Shown piece by piece: positions 53,427 to 62,483 of a DNA stretch of 64,000 nt. A program made the position numbers and the translations under genes. The notes beneath the pieces were generated by a model. It was not told the DNA's origin. It saw only the letters and a list, made by a program, of their open reading frames with translations, and searched no databases. Source of the DNA: Tepidibacillus_B infernus (GTDB lineage Bacteria > Bacillota > Bacilli > Tepidibacillales > Tepidibacillaceae); the NCBI RefSeq assembly GCF_048898065.1, contig NZ_JBLWFI010000001.1, positions 1 to 64,000 of the forward strand. The letters are read 5' to 3'. Position 1 is the stretch's first letter. The number at the start of each line of letters is the position of its first letter.

Positions 53427-55178
53427 ATGAGAAAAACAAAAATCGTTTGTACGATTGGCCCTGCGAGTGAAAAGGTAGAAGTATTAAAAAAACTCATTCA
53501 TGAAGGAATGAACGTAGCTAGACTTAACTTTTCTCATGGGGATCATCAAGAACATTTAGCAAGGATTCATAACATCAGGCAAGCTGCAAAGGAAACAGGA
53601 AAAACAGTTGCCATTCTCTTAGATACGAAAGGTCCTGAAATTCGCACAGGTGTGATAGGTGCACCTGAAGTTGAATTAAAACAAGATGGGACGATAATTT
53701 TAACCACGGATGAAATCATTGGCGATGAAAATAAAATTTCGATTACATATGCAGGTCTTCCAAATGATGTACAACCTGGTTCTAAAATCTTAATTGATGA
53801 TGGATTAATTGGGCTAGAGGTTATAAAGATTGAAGGCAATGAAATTCATTGTAGAATTTTAAATGGTGGTATTCTCAAAAGCAAAAAAGGTGTAAATGTA
53901 CCGGGAGTAAAAATCAATTTGCCTGGTATCACAGAAAAGGATGCAAAGGATATCCTATTTGGAATCGAGAATGACCTTGATTTTATAGCTGCTTCTTTTG
54001 TGAGAAAAGCGAGTGATGTACTTGAAATTCGCAAGATTTTAGAGGAACACAATGCAGACATTTTGATTATCTCCAAGATTGAAAATCACGAAGGTGTTGA
54101 AAATATTGATGAAATCTTACAAGTTTCCGATGGGATCATGGTGGCTAGAGGGGATTTAGGTGTTGAAATCCCAGCTGAAGAGGTACCTCTTGTTCAGAAG
54201 ATGATTATTGAAAAGTGTAATAAAGCTGGTAAACCAGTCATCACCGCTACCCAAATGTTAGATTCCATGCAAAGAAATCCACGTCCAACCCGTGCTGAAG
54301 CAAGTGATGTGGCAAATGCAATTTTTGATGGTACTGATGCCATTATGTTATCAGGTGAAACTGCTGCAGGGAAGTATCCTGTAGAATCAGTTGCAACGAT
54401 GGCAAGAATCGCAGTGAGAACAGAAGAGGCTCTTAATTACAAAGAAATTTATAATAAGAGAAGCTCATTACAGCAAACTACTGTAACCGATGCCATTAGT
54501 CAGGCAGTAGCTAATACTGCTATTGATCTAGAGGTAAATGCAATTTTAACGCCGACTGAAAGTGGACAAACTGCAAGGCTTGTTTCTAAATATCGTCCAA
54601 AGGCTCCGATTATTGCGATCACACCAAATCCGAAAGTGATGAAGAAATTAAGTGTTAGTTGGGGAGTATATCCCATCTTAGGGCAACAAATTAGAACAAC
54701 GGATGAGATGATCACACATGCTGTTGACGAGGCTCTAAATGCGGGAGCTATTAATCAAGGGGACTTGGTCATTATTACAGCAGGTGTTCCAGTAGGCAAA
54801 ACAGGTACGACAAATTTAATCAAAGTACATTTAGTTGGTGATATCGCAGTAAGAGGACAAGGAATTGGAAATCGAGTCGTAACCGGGAAAGTAATAAAAG
54901 GGAAAACAGTTGAGGAAATAGCGAGTAAAATGGAAGATGGAGCAATCCTTGTTACTTACTCCACAGATAAGGACATGGTAAGTTCTTTTGAAAGAGCAGC
55001 AGCTGTAATTACTGAAGAAGGTGGACTAACCTCACATGCAGCGGTGGTAGGGATTAACTTAGGAATTCCTGTGATTGTCGGTGCTGAACAAGCTTATGAA
55101 AAATTTGAGGATGGTATGATCGTTACAGTTGACCCAGAACGAGGCTATGTCTATGCGGGACAAATTCCAATGATGTAA
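53427..55178 (+). CDS. pyk: Pyruvate kinase with C-terminal PEP-utiliser domain
   Basis: 583 aa. Catalytic barrel from the N-terminus (RKTKIVCTIGPAS, RLNFSHGDH, LDTKGPEIRTG), the substrate/metal region VARGDLGVEIP near 243, and an effector domain to about 470. The Bacillus-type extra C-terminal domain (about 480-580) has GGLTSHAAVVG, homologous to PEP-utilising mobile domains. It makes ATP and pyruvate from PEP. It follows pfkA by 48 nt. Confidence 0.97.
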   Translation: MRKTKIVCTIGPASEKVEVLKKLIHEGMNVARLNFSHGDHQEHLARIHNIRQAAKETGKTVAILLDTKGPEIRTGVIGAPEVELKQDGTIILTTDEIIGDENKISITYAGLPNDVQPGSKILIDDGLIGLEVIKIEGNEIHCRILNGGILKSKKGVNVPGVKINLPGITEKDAKDILFGIENDLDFIAASFVRKASDVLEIRKILEEHNADILIISKIENHEGVENIDEILQVSDGIMVARGDLGVEIPAEEVPLVQKMIIEKCNKAGKPVITATQMLDSMQRNPRPTRAEASDVANAIFDGTDAIMLSGETAAGKYPVESVATMARIAVRTEEALNYKEIYNKRSSLQQTTVTDAISQAVANTAIDLEVNAILTPTESGQTARLVSKYRPKAPIIAITPNPKVMKKLSVSWGVYPILGQQIRTTDEMITHAVDEALNAGAINQGDLVIITAGVPVGKTGTTNLIKVHLVGDIAVRGQGIGNRVVTGKVIKGKTVEEIASKMEDGAILVTYSTDKDMVSSFERAAAVITEEGGLTSHAAVVGINLGIPVIVGAEQAYEKFEDGMIVTVDPERGYVYAGQIPMM

Positions 55179-55201
55179 TAAATAGATAAGATGATACATC
55201 A

Positions 55202-55233
55202 AGAGACCGTTATTAAGACGGTCTCTTTCTCTA
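55202..55233 (+). terminator. Intrinsic terminator after pyk
   Basis: AGAGACCGT/ACGGTCTCT, 9-bp stem with a 7-nt loop, then TTCTCT. Confidence 0.8.
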
Positions 55234-55269
55234 GAATTTTATTGTTAAAGAAGTAAGGGGGAAATAACA

Positions 55270-55689
55270 GTGGAATGGACAGAGACACCGATTCGTGTTC
55301 GCTATCAAGAGACTGATCAAATGGGTGTTGTGTATCACGCTAATTATTTTGTTTGGTTTGAAGTGGCGAGAACGGAAATGATCAAAAAATTTGGGATCAG
55401 TTACAAAAAACTAGAAGAAAAAGGCTTACTATTACCAGTTTTTGATGTATCCTGCAAGTATAAGGTTGCGGCAAAATATGATGATGATTTGTTGATTCAA
55501 GCCCGATTAAAAGCATATAGTAGTTTAAGAATGACCTTTGAGTACCAGGTGATACGTGTTACTGATGAAAGATTACTAGCGATAGGTGAAACAAGTCATG
55601 TCTGGATAGACAAGAACTTTAAACCTGTTCGATTAGAAAAAGTAGCACCAGAAATTCATCAAACATTAATCAGTTTAGTTAATCGTTAA
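55270..55689 (+). CDS. Acyl-CoA thioesterase, YbgC/4-hydroxybenzoyl-CoA thioesterase type
   Basis: 139 aa hotdog-fold protein. The family motif RYQETDQMGVVYHANYFVWFE carries the catalytic Asp near residue 15 and the HANYF segment. The substrate is unknown; short acyl-CoAs are usual for the group. It starts with GTG 55270 behind aaggggg. Followed 12 nt later by fxsA, so probably one operon. Confidence 0.92.
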   Translation: MEWTETPIRVRYQETDQMGVVYHANYFVWFEVARTEMIKKFGISYKKLEEKGLLLPVFDVSCKYKVAAKYDDDLLIQARLKAYSSLRMTFEYQVIRVTDERLLAIGETSHVWIDKNFKPVRLEKVAPEIHQTLISLVNR

Positions 55690-55701
55690 GGGGGAGAATT
55701 T

Positions 55702-56103
55702 GTGTTCAGAACCATTGTATTTTTAATGATTGTGATTCCTGCCTTGGAGATTTGGGGGCTTATCAAAGCTGCTCAATTTATCGGTGGGGTGCAAACGTTT
55801 TTGGCTGTCATTTTAACTGGGGTTATTGGAGCCTTTTTAGCCAAAAAGGAAGGATTAAAAACATGGAATAAAGCTCAGATTGAGCTTAGAAATGGACAAC
55901 TACCAGGAGATGCGATCTTAGATGGGATTAGTATTTTTGCAGGAGGACTTTTATTACTCACGCCAGGTTTTTTTACAGACACAATCGGTTTTTTTATGAT
56001 TTTTCCCGTTACAAGGAAACTGATAAAGGGGTATCTAAAAAGATGGTTAGAACGAAAAATTCAAACAGGACGATGGTATTTTTATGATCCAAATTCCAAA
56101 TGA
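55702..56103 (+). CDS. fxsA: FxsA family membrane protein
   Basis: 133 aa. Two N-terminal helices (about 1-24 and 28-46), a glycine-rich third segment around GLLLLTPGFFTDTIGFFMIFP (about 75-98), and a basic tail. In E. coli FxsA counteracts phage exclusion when overexpressed; the normal role is unknown. GTG start behind gggggag. Its end overlaps the next gene by 20 nt. Confidence 0.93.
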   Translation: MFRTIVFLMIVIPALEIWGLIKAAQFIGGVQTFLAVILTGVIGAFLAKKEGLKTWNKAQIELRNGQLPGDAILDGISIFAGGLLLLTPGFFTDTIGFFMIFPVTRKLIKGYLKRWLERKIQTGRWYFYDPNSK

Positions 56104-56563
56104 AATCATTTTTCTAATTTTATTGTTAGGAATTGGTCTACTAAGTAAGAATCAATCGATTGTGATAGCCGTGGCCATTCTTCTGGTTATTCGCTTAAGC
56201 CATTTGGGAGACCGCATTTTTCCGCTGTTGGACAAGCATGGAATGAATATCGGCATTATAATGATCACGATTGCTGTATTAGTCCCTATTGCTAAAGGAA
56301 AAATCCAACTGCAAGATTTAATCGAATCCTTTAAGTCAAGCTATGGTATCATTGCGATTATATCTGGAATGATCGTCGCTTTGTTTGCAGCAAATGGCAT
56401 TCAATTATTAGAAAAAACACCGCAAATCACAATAGCCTTAGTATTAGGCACGATTTTTGCCGTGGTTTTCCTTAAAGGAATTCCCGTTGGCCCTTTGATT
56501 GGTGCTGGGATTGCAGTGACATTGATTAAAATCTTTGAATGGTTAAAATACTTTTTCGACTAA
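56084..56563 (+). CDS. ytwI: DUF441 family membrane protein (YtwI type)
   Basis: 159 aa, four to five hydrophobic helices with short loops, as in the UPF0756/DUF441 family of Bacillales. The function is unknown. The ATG lies inside the end of fxsA. The same fxsA-ytwI pair follows pyk in B. subtilis. Confidence 0.9.
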   Translation: MIQIPNEIIFLILLLGIGLLSKNQSIVIAVAILLVIRLSHLGDRIFPLLDKHGMNIGIIMITIAVLVPIAKGKIQLQDLIESFKSSYGIIAIISGMIVALFAANGIQLLEKTPQITIALVLGTIFAVVFLKGIPVGPLIGAGIAVTLIKIFEWLKYFFD

Positions 56564-56569
56564 GAGAAG

Positions 56570-56611
56570 AGGGAATGAATCTATGTAAGCATGATTTATT
56601 CCTTTTTTTTG
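56570..56611 (+). terminator. Intrinsic terminator after the DUF441 gene
   Basis: GGAATGAATC/GATTTATTCC, about 10-bp stem with one G-T and a 12-nt loop, then eight T. Confidence 0.8.
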
Positions 56612-56687
56612 TTCAATTTTAAACAAATTAGGCAAAGGCATAAAAAATGAAAAAAGAAGTAAGTGTTAAACAAGATTTCTAAAAAGA

Positions 56688-56785
56688 TTATACTACTTCG
56701 TAATCCAGAAATTCTCCATCTTCAAAAAGCCTTGGTAATTCTATTTTTGCACAAAGTTTAATATAATAGAGGATATAAATGTCAA
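56688..56785 (-). other. Protein-like open frame with promoter on the minus strand; otherwise unassigned AT-rich gap
   Basis: In the 430-nt gap before citrate synthase, the minus strand reads ...IELPRLFEDGEFLDYEVV-stop (stop at 56688), a strikingly protein-like acidic C-terminus. No ATG/GTG/TTG starts this frame before an upstream stop near 56808. A perfect TTGACA (56785-56780) with a TATTAA -10 lies just upstream on the same strand. It may be a gene remnant, a peptide with an unusual start, or chance. Nothing else coding is seen in 56612-56993. Confidence 0.3.
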
Positions 56786-56838
56786 TATATACAAAAGAAT
56801 ATAATTTTTAAGAAAAATTAGAATAGTAGTTCACAAAA

Positions 56839-56857
56839 TTGCAATAATATATTACAA
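56839..56857. promoter_or_regulatory. Inverted repeat upstream of citrate synthase (candidate operator)
   Basis: TTGCAATA-ATA-TATTACAA, 7 of 8 positions paired, about 140 nt before the citrate synthase start. It resembles operators of LysR-type regulators in size. The factor is unknown. Confidence 0.35.
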
Positions 56858-56993
56858 TATATTCAAGATATTATTATTTAACTAAAATTCTGAAAATATA
56901 GAGATCATATTTTGGTTCGTTGATTTGAGGATATGTATCTTTCATATCTTCTAATTATAAAAATGAAAAAAGGGGAGAGGGTGAGGTGTTTAT

Positions 56994-58331
56994 ATGTCTA
57001 CTTTAAAGAACGTACTCGCCAAAAAAATTGAGGAGCACAGAAAAAGAACGACAAAGCTCTTAGTTGAAAGTGGCGATGTCAAAATTAGCGATGTGACGAT
57101 CGCACAAGCAATTGGTGGGATGAGAGGAGTCAAAGGTCTAGTTACTGACATCTCTTATTTGGATCCATTTGAAGGGATTCGCTTCAGAGGGTATACAATA
57201 CAAGAAGTTATGGAAGGTCTTCCAAAACCTGAAGGCAAAGATTACCCTTATGTAGAAGGATTCTTTTATTTACTTTTAACAGGTGATATCCCCACAAAAG
57301 AACAAGCTGAAGAAGTAGTAGAGGATATGAAACATAGAGCAAAAGTACCAGAGTATGTGTTTGATATTCTTAGGGCGATGCCGAGAGATTCACATCCCAT
57401 GGTAATGTTTTCGGCAGCAATTGTATCGATGCAAAGAGAGTCAGAGTTTGCTAAAGCCTATAACGAGGGAAAATTTAATAAATATAATAGTTGGGAATAC
57501 ATGTATGAAGATGCATTAAACCTGATGGCAAGATTACCACAAGTTGGAGCTTTTATTTATAGGCTAAAATACAAAGGTGATACACAAATTGATCCAGATC
57601 CAACTCTTGATCTTGGTGGAAACTTTGCTCATATGATGGGATTAGAACCTCCTTATGATGAAGTAGCTAGAATGTACTTTATTCTTCATTCAGATCATGA
57701 AAGCGGCAACGTATCTGCTCATACCACTCACTTAGTCGCATCAGCTTTATCTGATGCTTATTATTCGCTATCTGCTGGCATCAATGGATTAGCTGGTCCT
57801 CTTCATGGCCTTGCAAACCAAGAGGTGCTTGCATGGATTCAACAATTTATGGAAAAATTAGGTGGTCAAGTTCCTACAACAGAACAATTGAAAAAAATTG
57901 TATGGGATACGCTTAATAGTGGCCATGTTATACCTGGATATGGTCATGCAGTTCTTCGTAAAACTGATCCAAGATATACTTCTCAAAGAGAATATTGCTT
58001 AAAGCATTTACCAGACTATCCTCTATTCCAACTTGTCAGTAAGCTTTATGAAGTTGTTCCTGATATTCTAAAAGAGCAAGGCAAAGCAAAAAATCCATGG
58101 CCAAACGTAGATGCTCAATCTGGTGTTATCCAGTGGTATTATGGTCTTACCGAATATGATTTTTATACAGTTCTATTCGGAATTGGTAGAGCACTAGGTG
58201 TTCTTGCTAATATTACATGGGATAGAGCGCTTGGTTACCCAATTGAAAGACCAAAATCTGTAACAACTGATATGTTGGAAGAATACGCAAAACAGGCACA
58301 AGAAGCAAAGAGTAACGAACATAGAGCCTAG
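56994..58331 (+). CDS. Citrate synthase, mitochondrial (eukaryotic) type
   Basis: 445 aa, about 70 residues longer than the usual Bacillus CitZ (about 370). Condenses acetyl-CoA and oxaloacetate. The catalytic triad is His271 (GPLHGLANQE), His318 (PGYGHAVLRKTDPR) and Asp373 (NVDAQSGV), matching pig enzyme H274/H320/D375 in both number and local sequence. Stretches such as SDHESGNVSAHTTHLV are as in mitochondrial enzymes. This type is known in Geobacter and scattered anaerobes; the gene was probably acquired by transfer. The ATG follows gagggtgagg. Confidence 0.95.
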   Translation: MSTLKNVLAKKIEEHRKRTTKLLVESGDVKISDVTIAQAIGGMRGVKGLVTDISYLDPFEGIRFRGYTIQEVMEGLPKPEGKDYPYVEGFFYLLLTGDIPTKEQAEEVVEDMKHRAKVPEYVFDILRAMPRDSHPMVMFSAAIVSMQRESEFAKAYNEGKFNKYNSWEYMYEDALNLMARLPQVGAFIYRLKYKGDTQIDPDPTLDLGGNFAHMMGLEPPYDEVARMYFILHSDHESGNVSAHTTHLVASALSDAYYSLSAGINGLAGPLHGLANQEVLAWIQQFMEKLGGQVPTTEQLKKIVWDTLNSGHVIPGYGHAVLRKTDPRYTSQREYCLKHLPDYPLFQLVSKLYEVVPDILKEQGKAKNPWPNVDAQSGVIQWYYGLTEYDFYTVLFGIGRALGVLANITWDRALGYPIERPKSVTTDMLEEYAKQAQEAKSNEHRA

Positions 58332-58359
58332 ATGATTTTGTTGTTTATAATAAGAAAAC

Positions 58360-58373
58360 TGGAAGCGTTTGCA
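58360..58373 (+). promoter_or_regulatory. cre (CcpA-binding) site between citrate synthase and icd
   Basis: TGGAAGCGTTTGCA fits TGNAANCGNWNNCW at all fixed positions. CcpA-mediated repression of the citrate branch is known in B. subtilis. It lies 56 nt upstream of the icd promoter. Confidence 0.6.
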
Positions 58374-58428
58374 TCATAATTTATTTGTAAAGGAATATAA
58401 AAAAAATTAACAAAATTTTAAAAATGGA

Positions 58429-58457
58429 TTGACGTTCTAGTTTTTAATGTGCAGAAT
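58429..58457 (+). promoter_or_regulatory. Candidate sigma-A promoter of icd-mdh
   Basis: TTGACG (58429-58434), 17-nt spacer, CAGAAT (58452-58457). A GGGGTGTTTAAG/CTTAAACCCCC hairpin (58469-58495) follows in the leader, without a proper T run. Confidence 0.5.
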
Positions 58458-58549
58458 AGGAATTAATTGGGGTGTTTAAGTTTTCTTAAACCCCCTTGAT
58501 TCATTCATATTAGACAAAAAACAATGGGAGAAATGGGAGGTAACAGACG

Positions 58550-59845
58550 ATGTCAATTTTTGAAAAGTTTGACATGCCAACAAGAGGGGAAAAGATTACC
58601 ATTGAAAATGGAAAATTAAATGTACCAGACAATCCAATCATTCCATTTATCGAGGGGGACGGGACAGGGCCAGATATTTGGGCAGCTTCTGTTCGAGTGC
58701 TAGATGCAGCAGTTGAAAAGGCATATGGCGGCAAAAGAAAAATTGAATGGTTTGAAGTTTACACTGGAGAAAAATCTTTTGAAAAATGGGGAGAATGGCT
58801 TCCAAAAGATACTTTAACAGCGATGAAAGAGTATTTGGTAGGAATAAAGGGTCCATTAACTACACCGATTGGTGGTGGAATTCGTTCCTTAAACGTTGCA
58901 TTACGCCAAGAATTAGATTTATATGCTTGCGTTCGCCCTGTTCGTTATTTCCAAGGGGTTCCTTCTCCGATTAAGCATCCAGAATGGACAGACATGGTGA
59001 TTTTCCGTGAAAATGCGGAGGATATTTATGCAGGTATTGAATGGCAAGAGGGAACAGAAGAAGTTCAAAAAATTGTCCGCTTTCTAATCGATGAAATGGG
59101 CGTAAAGAAAATTCGCTTCCCTGAAACCTCGGGTATTGGAATTAAGCCTGTATCCAAAGAAGGTACATACCGTTTAGTTCGTTCAGCTATTGACTATGCC
59201 TTAGAAAATAATCGTAAGAGTGTAACGTTGGTTCATAAAGGAAATATTATGAAATTTACTGAAGGGGCTTTCAAAAACTGGGGTTACGAAGTAGCTGAAA
59301 AGGAATATGGTGATAAAGTATTTACTTGGGCACAGTATGATCGCATTGCGGCTGAACAAGGTACAGAAGCTGCAAATAAAGCACAAGAAGAAGCATTAGC
59401 ATCAGGCAAACTATTGATTAAAGATGTGATTGCAGATGCATTCTTACAACAAATCTTAACTAGACCAAAAGAATATGATATCATTGCTACCTTGAACTTA
59501 AATGGTGATTATATTTCTGATGCTTTAGCCGCACAAGTGGGTGGAATTGGTATTGCACCTGGAGCCAATATTAACTATACAACAGGTGTTGCATTGTTCG
59601 AGGCTACTCATGGTACAGCACCAAAATATGCGGGATTAGATAAAGTGAACCCATCATCTGTTATTCTATCTGGAGAAATGATGTTACGTTATATGGGATG
59701 GACAGAAGCTGCAAACCTCATTATTTCTGCTATGGAGAAGACCATTTCCAATAAAACAGTAACTTATGATTTTGCTCGTTTAATGGAAGGTGCAACGGAA
59801 TTGAAATGCTCCGAATTTGGAACAGAATTAATTAAAAATATGTAA
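58550..59845 (+). CDS. icd: Isocitrate dehydrogenase (NADP-dependent)
   Basis: 431 aa, homodimeric bacterial type. Converts isocitrate to 2-oxoglutarate. The N-terminal PFIEGDGTGPDIW is typical. The substrate loop GGGIRSLNVALRQELDLYACVRP contains the conserved phosphorylatable Ser and Arg residues. NLNGDYISDALAAQVGG and ATHGTAPKYAG complete the active site. The strong ggaggt site lies 8 nt upstream. It is followed by mdh 25 nt later, as in the B. subtilis citZ-icd-mdh cluster. Confidence 0.97.
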   Translation: MSIFEKFDMPTRGEKITIENGKLNVPDNPIIPFIEGDGTGPDIWAASVRVLDAAVEKAYGGKRKIEWFEVYTGEKSFEKWGEWLPKDTLTAMKEYLVGIKGPLTTPIGGGIRSLNVALRQELDLYACVRPVRYFQGVPSPIKHPEWTDMVIFRENAEDIYAGIEWQEGTEEVQKIVRFLIDEMGVKKIRFPETSGIGIKPVSKEGTYRLVRSAIDYALENNRKSVTLVHKGNIMKFTEGAFKNWGYEVAEKEYGDKVFTWAQYDRIAAEQGTEAANKAQEEALASGKLLIKDVIADAFLQQILTRPKEYDIIATLNLNGDYISDALAAQVGGIGIAPGANINYTTGVALFEATHGTAPKYAGLDKVNPSSVILSGEMMLRYMGWTEAANLIISAMEKTISNKTVTYDFARLMEGATELKCSEFGTELIKNM

Positions 59846-59870
59846 TTCCAAAAAAATGGAGGGAATCACA

Positions 59871-60809
59871 ATGGCAATGAAACGGAATAAAATTTCTGTG
59901 ATTGGTGCTGGTTTTACTGGAGCTACAACTGCCTTGTTTTTAGCTCAAAAAGAATTAGGAGATGTTGTACTAGTTGATATTCCTCAACTAGAAAACCCAA
60001 CAAAAGGGAAAGCCTTAGATATGTTAGAAGCTACTCCAGTTTTAGGGGTGGATGTAAATATTGTCGGTACAAGCAACTATGAAGATATTACTGGCTCTGA
60101 TCTTGTGATTATTACTGCGGGAATCGCTCGTAAACCTGGAATGAGCCGTGATGATCTTGTTAATACAAATGCGGGTATTATAAAATCCGTTGCAGAACAA
60201 GTAGCAAAATATGCACCTAATTCCTATATTATCGTCTTATCCAATCCTGTAGATGCAATGACCTATGTTGCTTATAAGACAACAGGTTTCCCTAAAGAGC
60301 GCGTGATAGGTCAATCGGGTGTACTTGATACTGCTCGTTTCCGTACCTTTGTCGCCCAAGCTCTTAATGTTTCTGTTGAAGATGTAAATGGGTTTGTATT
60401 AGGTGGCCATGGAGACTCGATGGTTCCTCTTGTTAGATATTCATTTGCTGGTGGCATTCCGTTAGAAACATTATTATCAAAAGACCAATTAGATGCGATC
60501 GTTGAACGGACACGTAAAGGTGGTGGCGAGATCGTCAATCTATTAGGAAATGGTAGTGCTTATTATGCACCAGCTGCTTCACTTGTTCAAATGGCTGAAG
60601 CCATTCTAAAAGATAAAAAACGAATCATTCCAACCATCGTTTATTTAGAAGGTGAGTATGGATACAATGATATTTATCTTGGTGTGCCAACATTGATTGG
60701 TGGAAATGGTATTGAAAAAGTATACGAATTAGAATTAACAGAAGAAGAAAAGGCTGCACTTAATAAATCTGCAGAAGCCGTTGAAGCAGTTATCAAGTTA
60801 GTTCGATAA
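59871..60809 (+). CDS. mdh: Malate dehydrogenase (LDH-like type)
   Basis: 312 aa, same length as B. subtilis Mdh. Interconverts malate and oxaloacetate with NAD. Rossmann motif VIGAGFTGATTA near residue 9, substrate arginine loop in ARKPGMSRDDL near 80, catalytic histidine in VLGGHGDSMVP near 175. The ATG at 59871 follows ggaggg; the earlier in-frame ATG at 59856 includes the ribosome site. Confidence 0.97.
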   Translation: MAMKRNKISVIGAGFTGATTALFLAQKELGDVVLVDIPQLENPTKGKALDMLEATPVLGVDVNIVGTSNYEDITGSDLVIITAGIARKPGMSRDDLVNTNAGIIKSVAEQVAKYAPNSYIIVLSNPVDAMTYVAYKTTGFPKERVIGQSGVLDTARFRTFVAQALNVSVEDVNGFVLGGHGDSMVPLVRYSFAGGIPLETLLSKDQLDAIVERTRKGGGEIVNLLGNGSAYYAPAASLVQMAEAILKDKKRIIPTIVYLEGEYGYNDIYLGVPTLIGGNGIEKVYELELTEEEKAALNKSAEAVEAVIKLVR

Positions 60810-60831
60810 AAAAATAGATTACGCTTCAAGA

Positions 60832-60862
60832 GATAAACCCCGGGATTCCCGGGGTTTATAAC
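60832..60862 (+). terminator. Very stable hairpin after mdh
   Basis: ATAAACCCCGGG/CCCGGGGTTTAT, 12 bp with a 3-nt loop. No T run beyond TTTAT, so it may act as a terminator or as a 3'-end stabiliser allowing partial read-through into the fumarase genes. Confidence 0.6.
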
Positions 60863-60992
60863 CGTATAAGAAGGTATAAGCTTATTAAAGTAATAAAGTA
60901 AAGTTTAACAAAAAAATTGAGTGAATATTAAAAAAGCTATGATAAAATAAAGTTAGACAGTGAAGAATTCAAAAAGGTTGGAGGGGAGATCT

Positions 60993-61835
60993 GTGAGGGA
61001 GATTCACGTAGATAGCATTATTGATGCAGTAGCAGAAATGGTTCAAACAGCTAACTTTGACTTAGGTGAAGATGTTGAAAACGCTTTCAAACAAGCGTTA
61101 AAAACAGAAGAATCTCAAACAGGTAAAGATGTTTTAAACCAATTATTAGAGAATGTCAGCATTGCAAGAAACGAAAGGGTGCCAATCTGTCAAGACACTG
61201 GATTTGCTGTGTTTATTGTTGAGTTAGGCCAGGATGCACATATTGTTGGTGGAAACTTAAATGATGCGATTAATGAAGGCGTACGTCGTGGGTATAAGGA
61301 TGGTTACCTCCGCAAGTCAATCGTAGGCCATCCACTTGAGAGAAAGAATACTGGAGATAATACACCTGCCGTTATCCATATCGAAATAGTAGATGGAGAT
61401 CAAGTGAAGATACATATGGCTGCAAAAGGTGGCGGTAGTGAAAATATGTCGTTTGTCAAAATGATGAAGCCTTCGGATGGGGTTGAAGGGGTAAAAGATT
61501 TTATCGTTGAATGCGTGAAGACAGCTGGACCCAATCCATGTCCTCCAATTGTGGTTGGTGTGGGAATTGGTGGTACATTTGAAAAAGCTGCATATTTAGC
61601 TAAAAAGTCTTTATTTAGAGAATTAGGAAAACGAAGTCACCTAGAAGATATTGCACAGTTAGAAGAAGAATTACTAGGTAGAATCAATAAATTAGGTATC
61701 GGGCCTCAAGGTTTAGGTGGTCGAACCACTGCTTTAGATGTTCATATAGAAATCTATCCTGCACATATTGCTTCTCTTCCAGTAGCAGTAAATATCAATT
61801 GCCACGCTGGAAGACATAAAGAAGTAGTATTGTAA
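60993..61835 (+). CDS. fumA: Fumarate hydratase, class I, alpha subunit
   Basis: 280 aa. The N-terminal half of an oxygen-sensitive [4Fe-4S] fumarase of the TtdA/FumA-alpha family. Conserved CQDTGFAVF and GGSENMS segments are present, and cysteines in PICQD, FIVEC and NCHAG can bind the cluster. Interconverts fumarate and malate. GTG 60993 follows ggagggga; the frame opens at GTG 60960, where that site would be coding. Coupled to the beta subunit gene 17 nt downstream. B. subtilis uses an unrelated class II enzyme. Confidence 0.93.
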   Translation: MREIHVDSIIDAVAEMVQTANFDLGEDVENAFKQALKTEESQTGKDVLNQLLENVSIARNERVPICQDTGFAVFIVELGQDAHIVGGNLNDAINEGVRRGYKDGYLRKSIVGHPLERKNTGDNTPAVIHIEIVDGDQVKIHMAAKGGGSENMSFVKMMKPSDGVEGVKDFIVECVKTAGPNPCPPIVVGVGIGGTFEKAAYLAKKSLFRELGKRSHLEDIAQLEEELLGRINKLGIGPQGLGGRTTALDVHIEIYPAHIASLPVAVNINCHAGRHKEVVL

Positions 61836-61852
61836 GGAAAGGAGTGACGAGG

Positions 61853-62410
61853 ATGGCAACCGTTCATATAACAACACCTGTTTCTGCGGAGGAAATTTCA
61901 AAATTACAAGCTGGAGATCAAGTATTCATTTCTGGAGTGATCTATACAGCTAGAGATGCTGCTCATAAAAGATTAGTAGAATTGGTGGCAGATGGAAAAG
62001 ATTTGCCGTTTGACATCAAGGATCAATTTATCTATTTTGTAGGACCAACACCTGCAAAGCCTGGAAAAGTCATTGGATCAGCTGGGCCAACGACAAGCTA
62101 TCGAATGGATAAATATTCTCCTATATTACTAGAGTTAGGACTTCGTGGAATGATTGGAAAAGGGAGTCGAAGTCAGGATGTGAAAGACTCTATGGTGAAA
62201 AATAAAGCAGTATATCTTGCAGCTGTTGGTGGAGCAGCCGCATTAATTGCCAAAACGATCAAAAAAGCAGAAGTAATTGCTTATGATGATTTAGGACCAG
62301 AAGCGATTAGAAGATTAGAAGTAGAAAATTTCCCAGCAATCGTTGTAAATGATGTGCATGGCAATGATCTTTATATTCAAGGAGCAGAACAATATAAAAT
62401 CGTAGATTAA
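61853..62410 (+). CDS. fumB: Fumarate hydratase, class I, beta subunit
   Basis: 185 aa, the C-terminal partner of the two-subunit class I fumarase (TtdB type). Visible family segments: SGVIYTARDAAHKR near residue 28, GPTPAKPGKVIGSAGPTTSYRMD near 60 and MIGKGSRS near 98. The ATG at 61853 lies 8 nt after aaaggag; GTG 61844 is too close to that site. No terminator is evident directly after. Confidence 0.93.
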   Translation: MATVHITTPVSAEEISKLQAGDQVFISGVIYTARDAAHKRLVELVADGKDLPFDIKDQFIYFVGPTPAKPGKVIGSAGPTTSYRMDKYSPILLELGLRGMIGKGSRSQDVKDSMVKNKAVYLAAVGGAAALIAKTIKKAEVIAYDDLGPEAIRRLEVENFPAIVVNDVHGNDLYIQGAEQYKIVD

Positions 62411-62483
62411 CCGTGTATTTTCATTTGTTTAACATTTATTTAACATTATTTTAATATAGTTTTAAACAAGCGAAAAATTCCAC

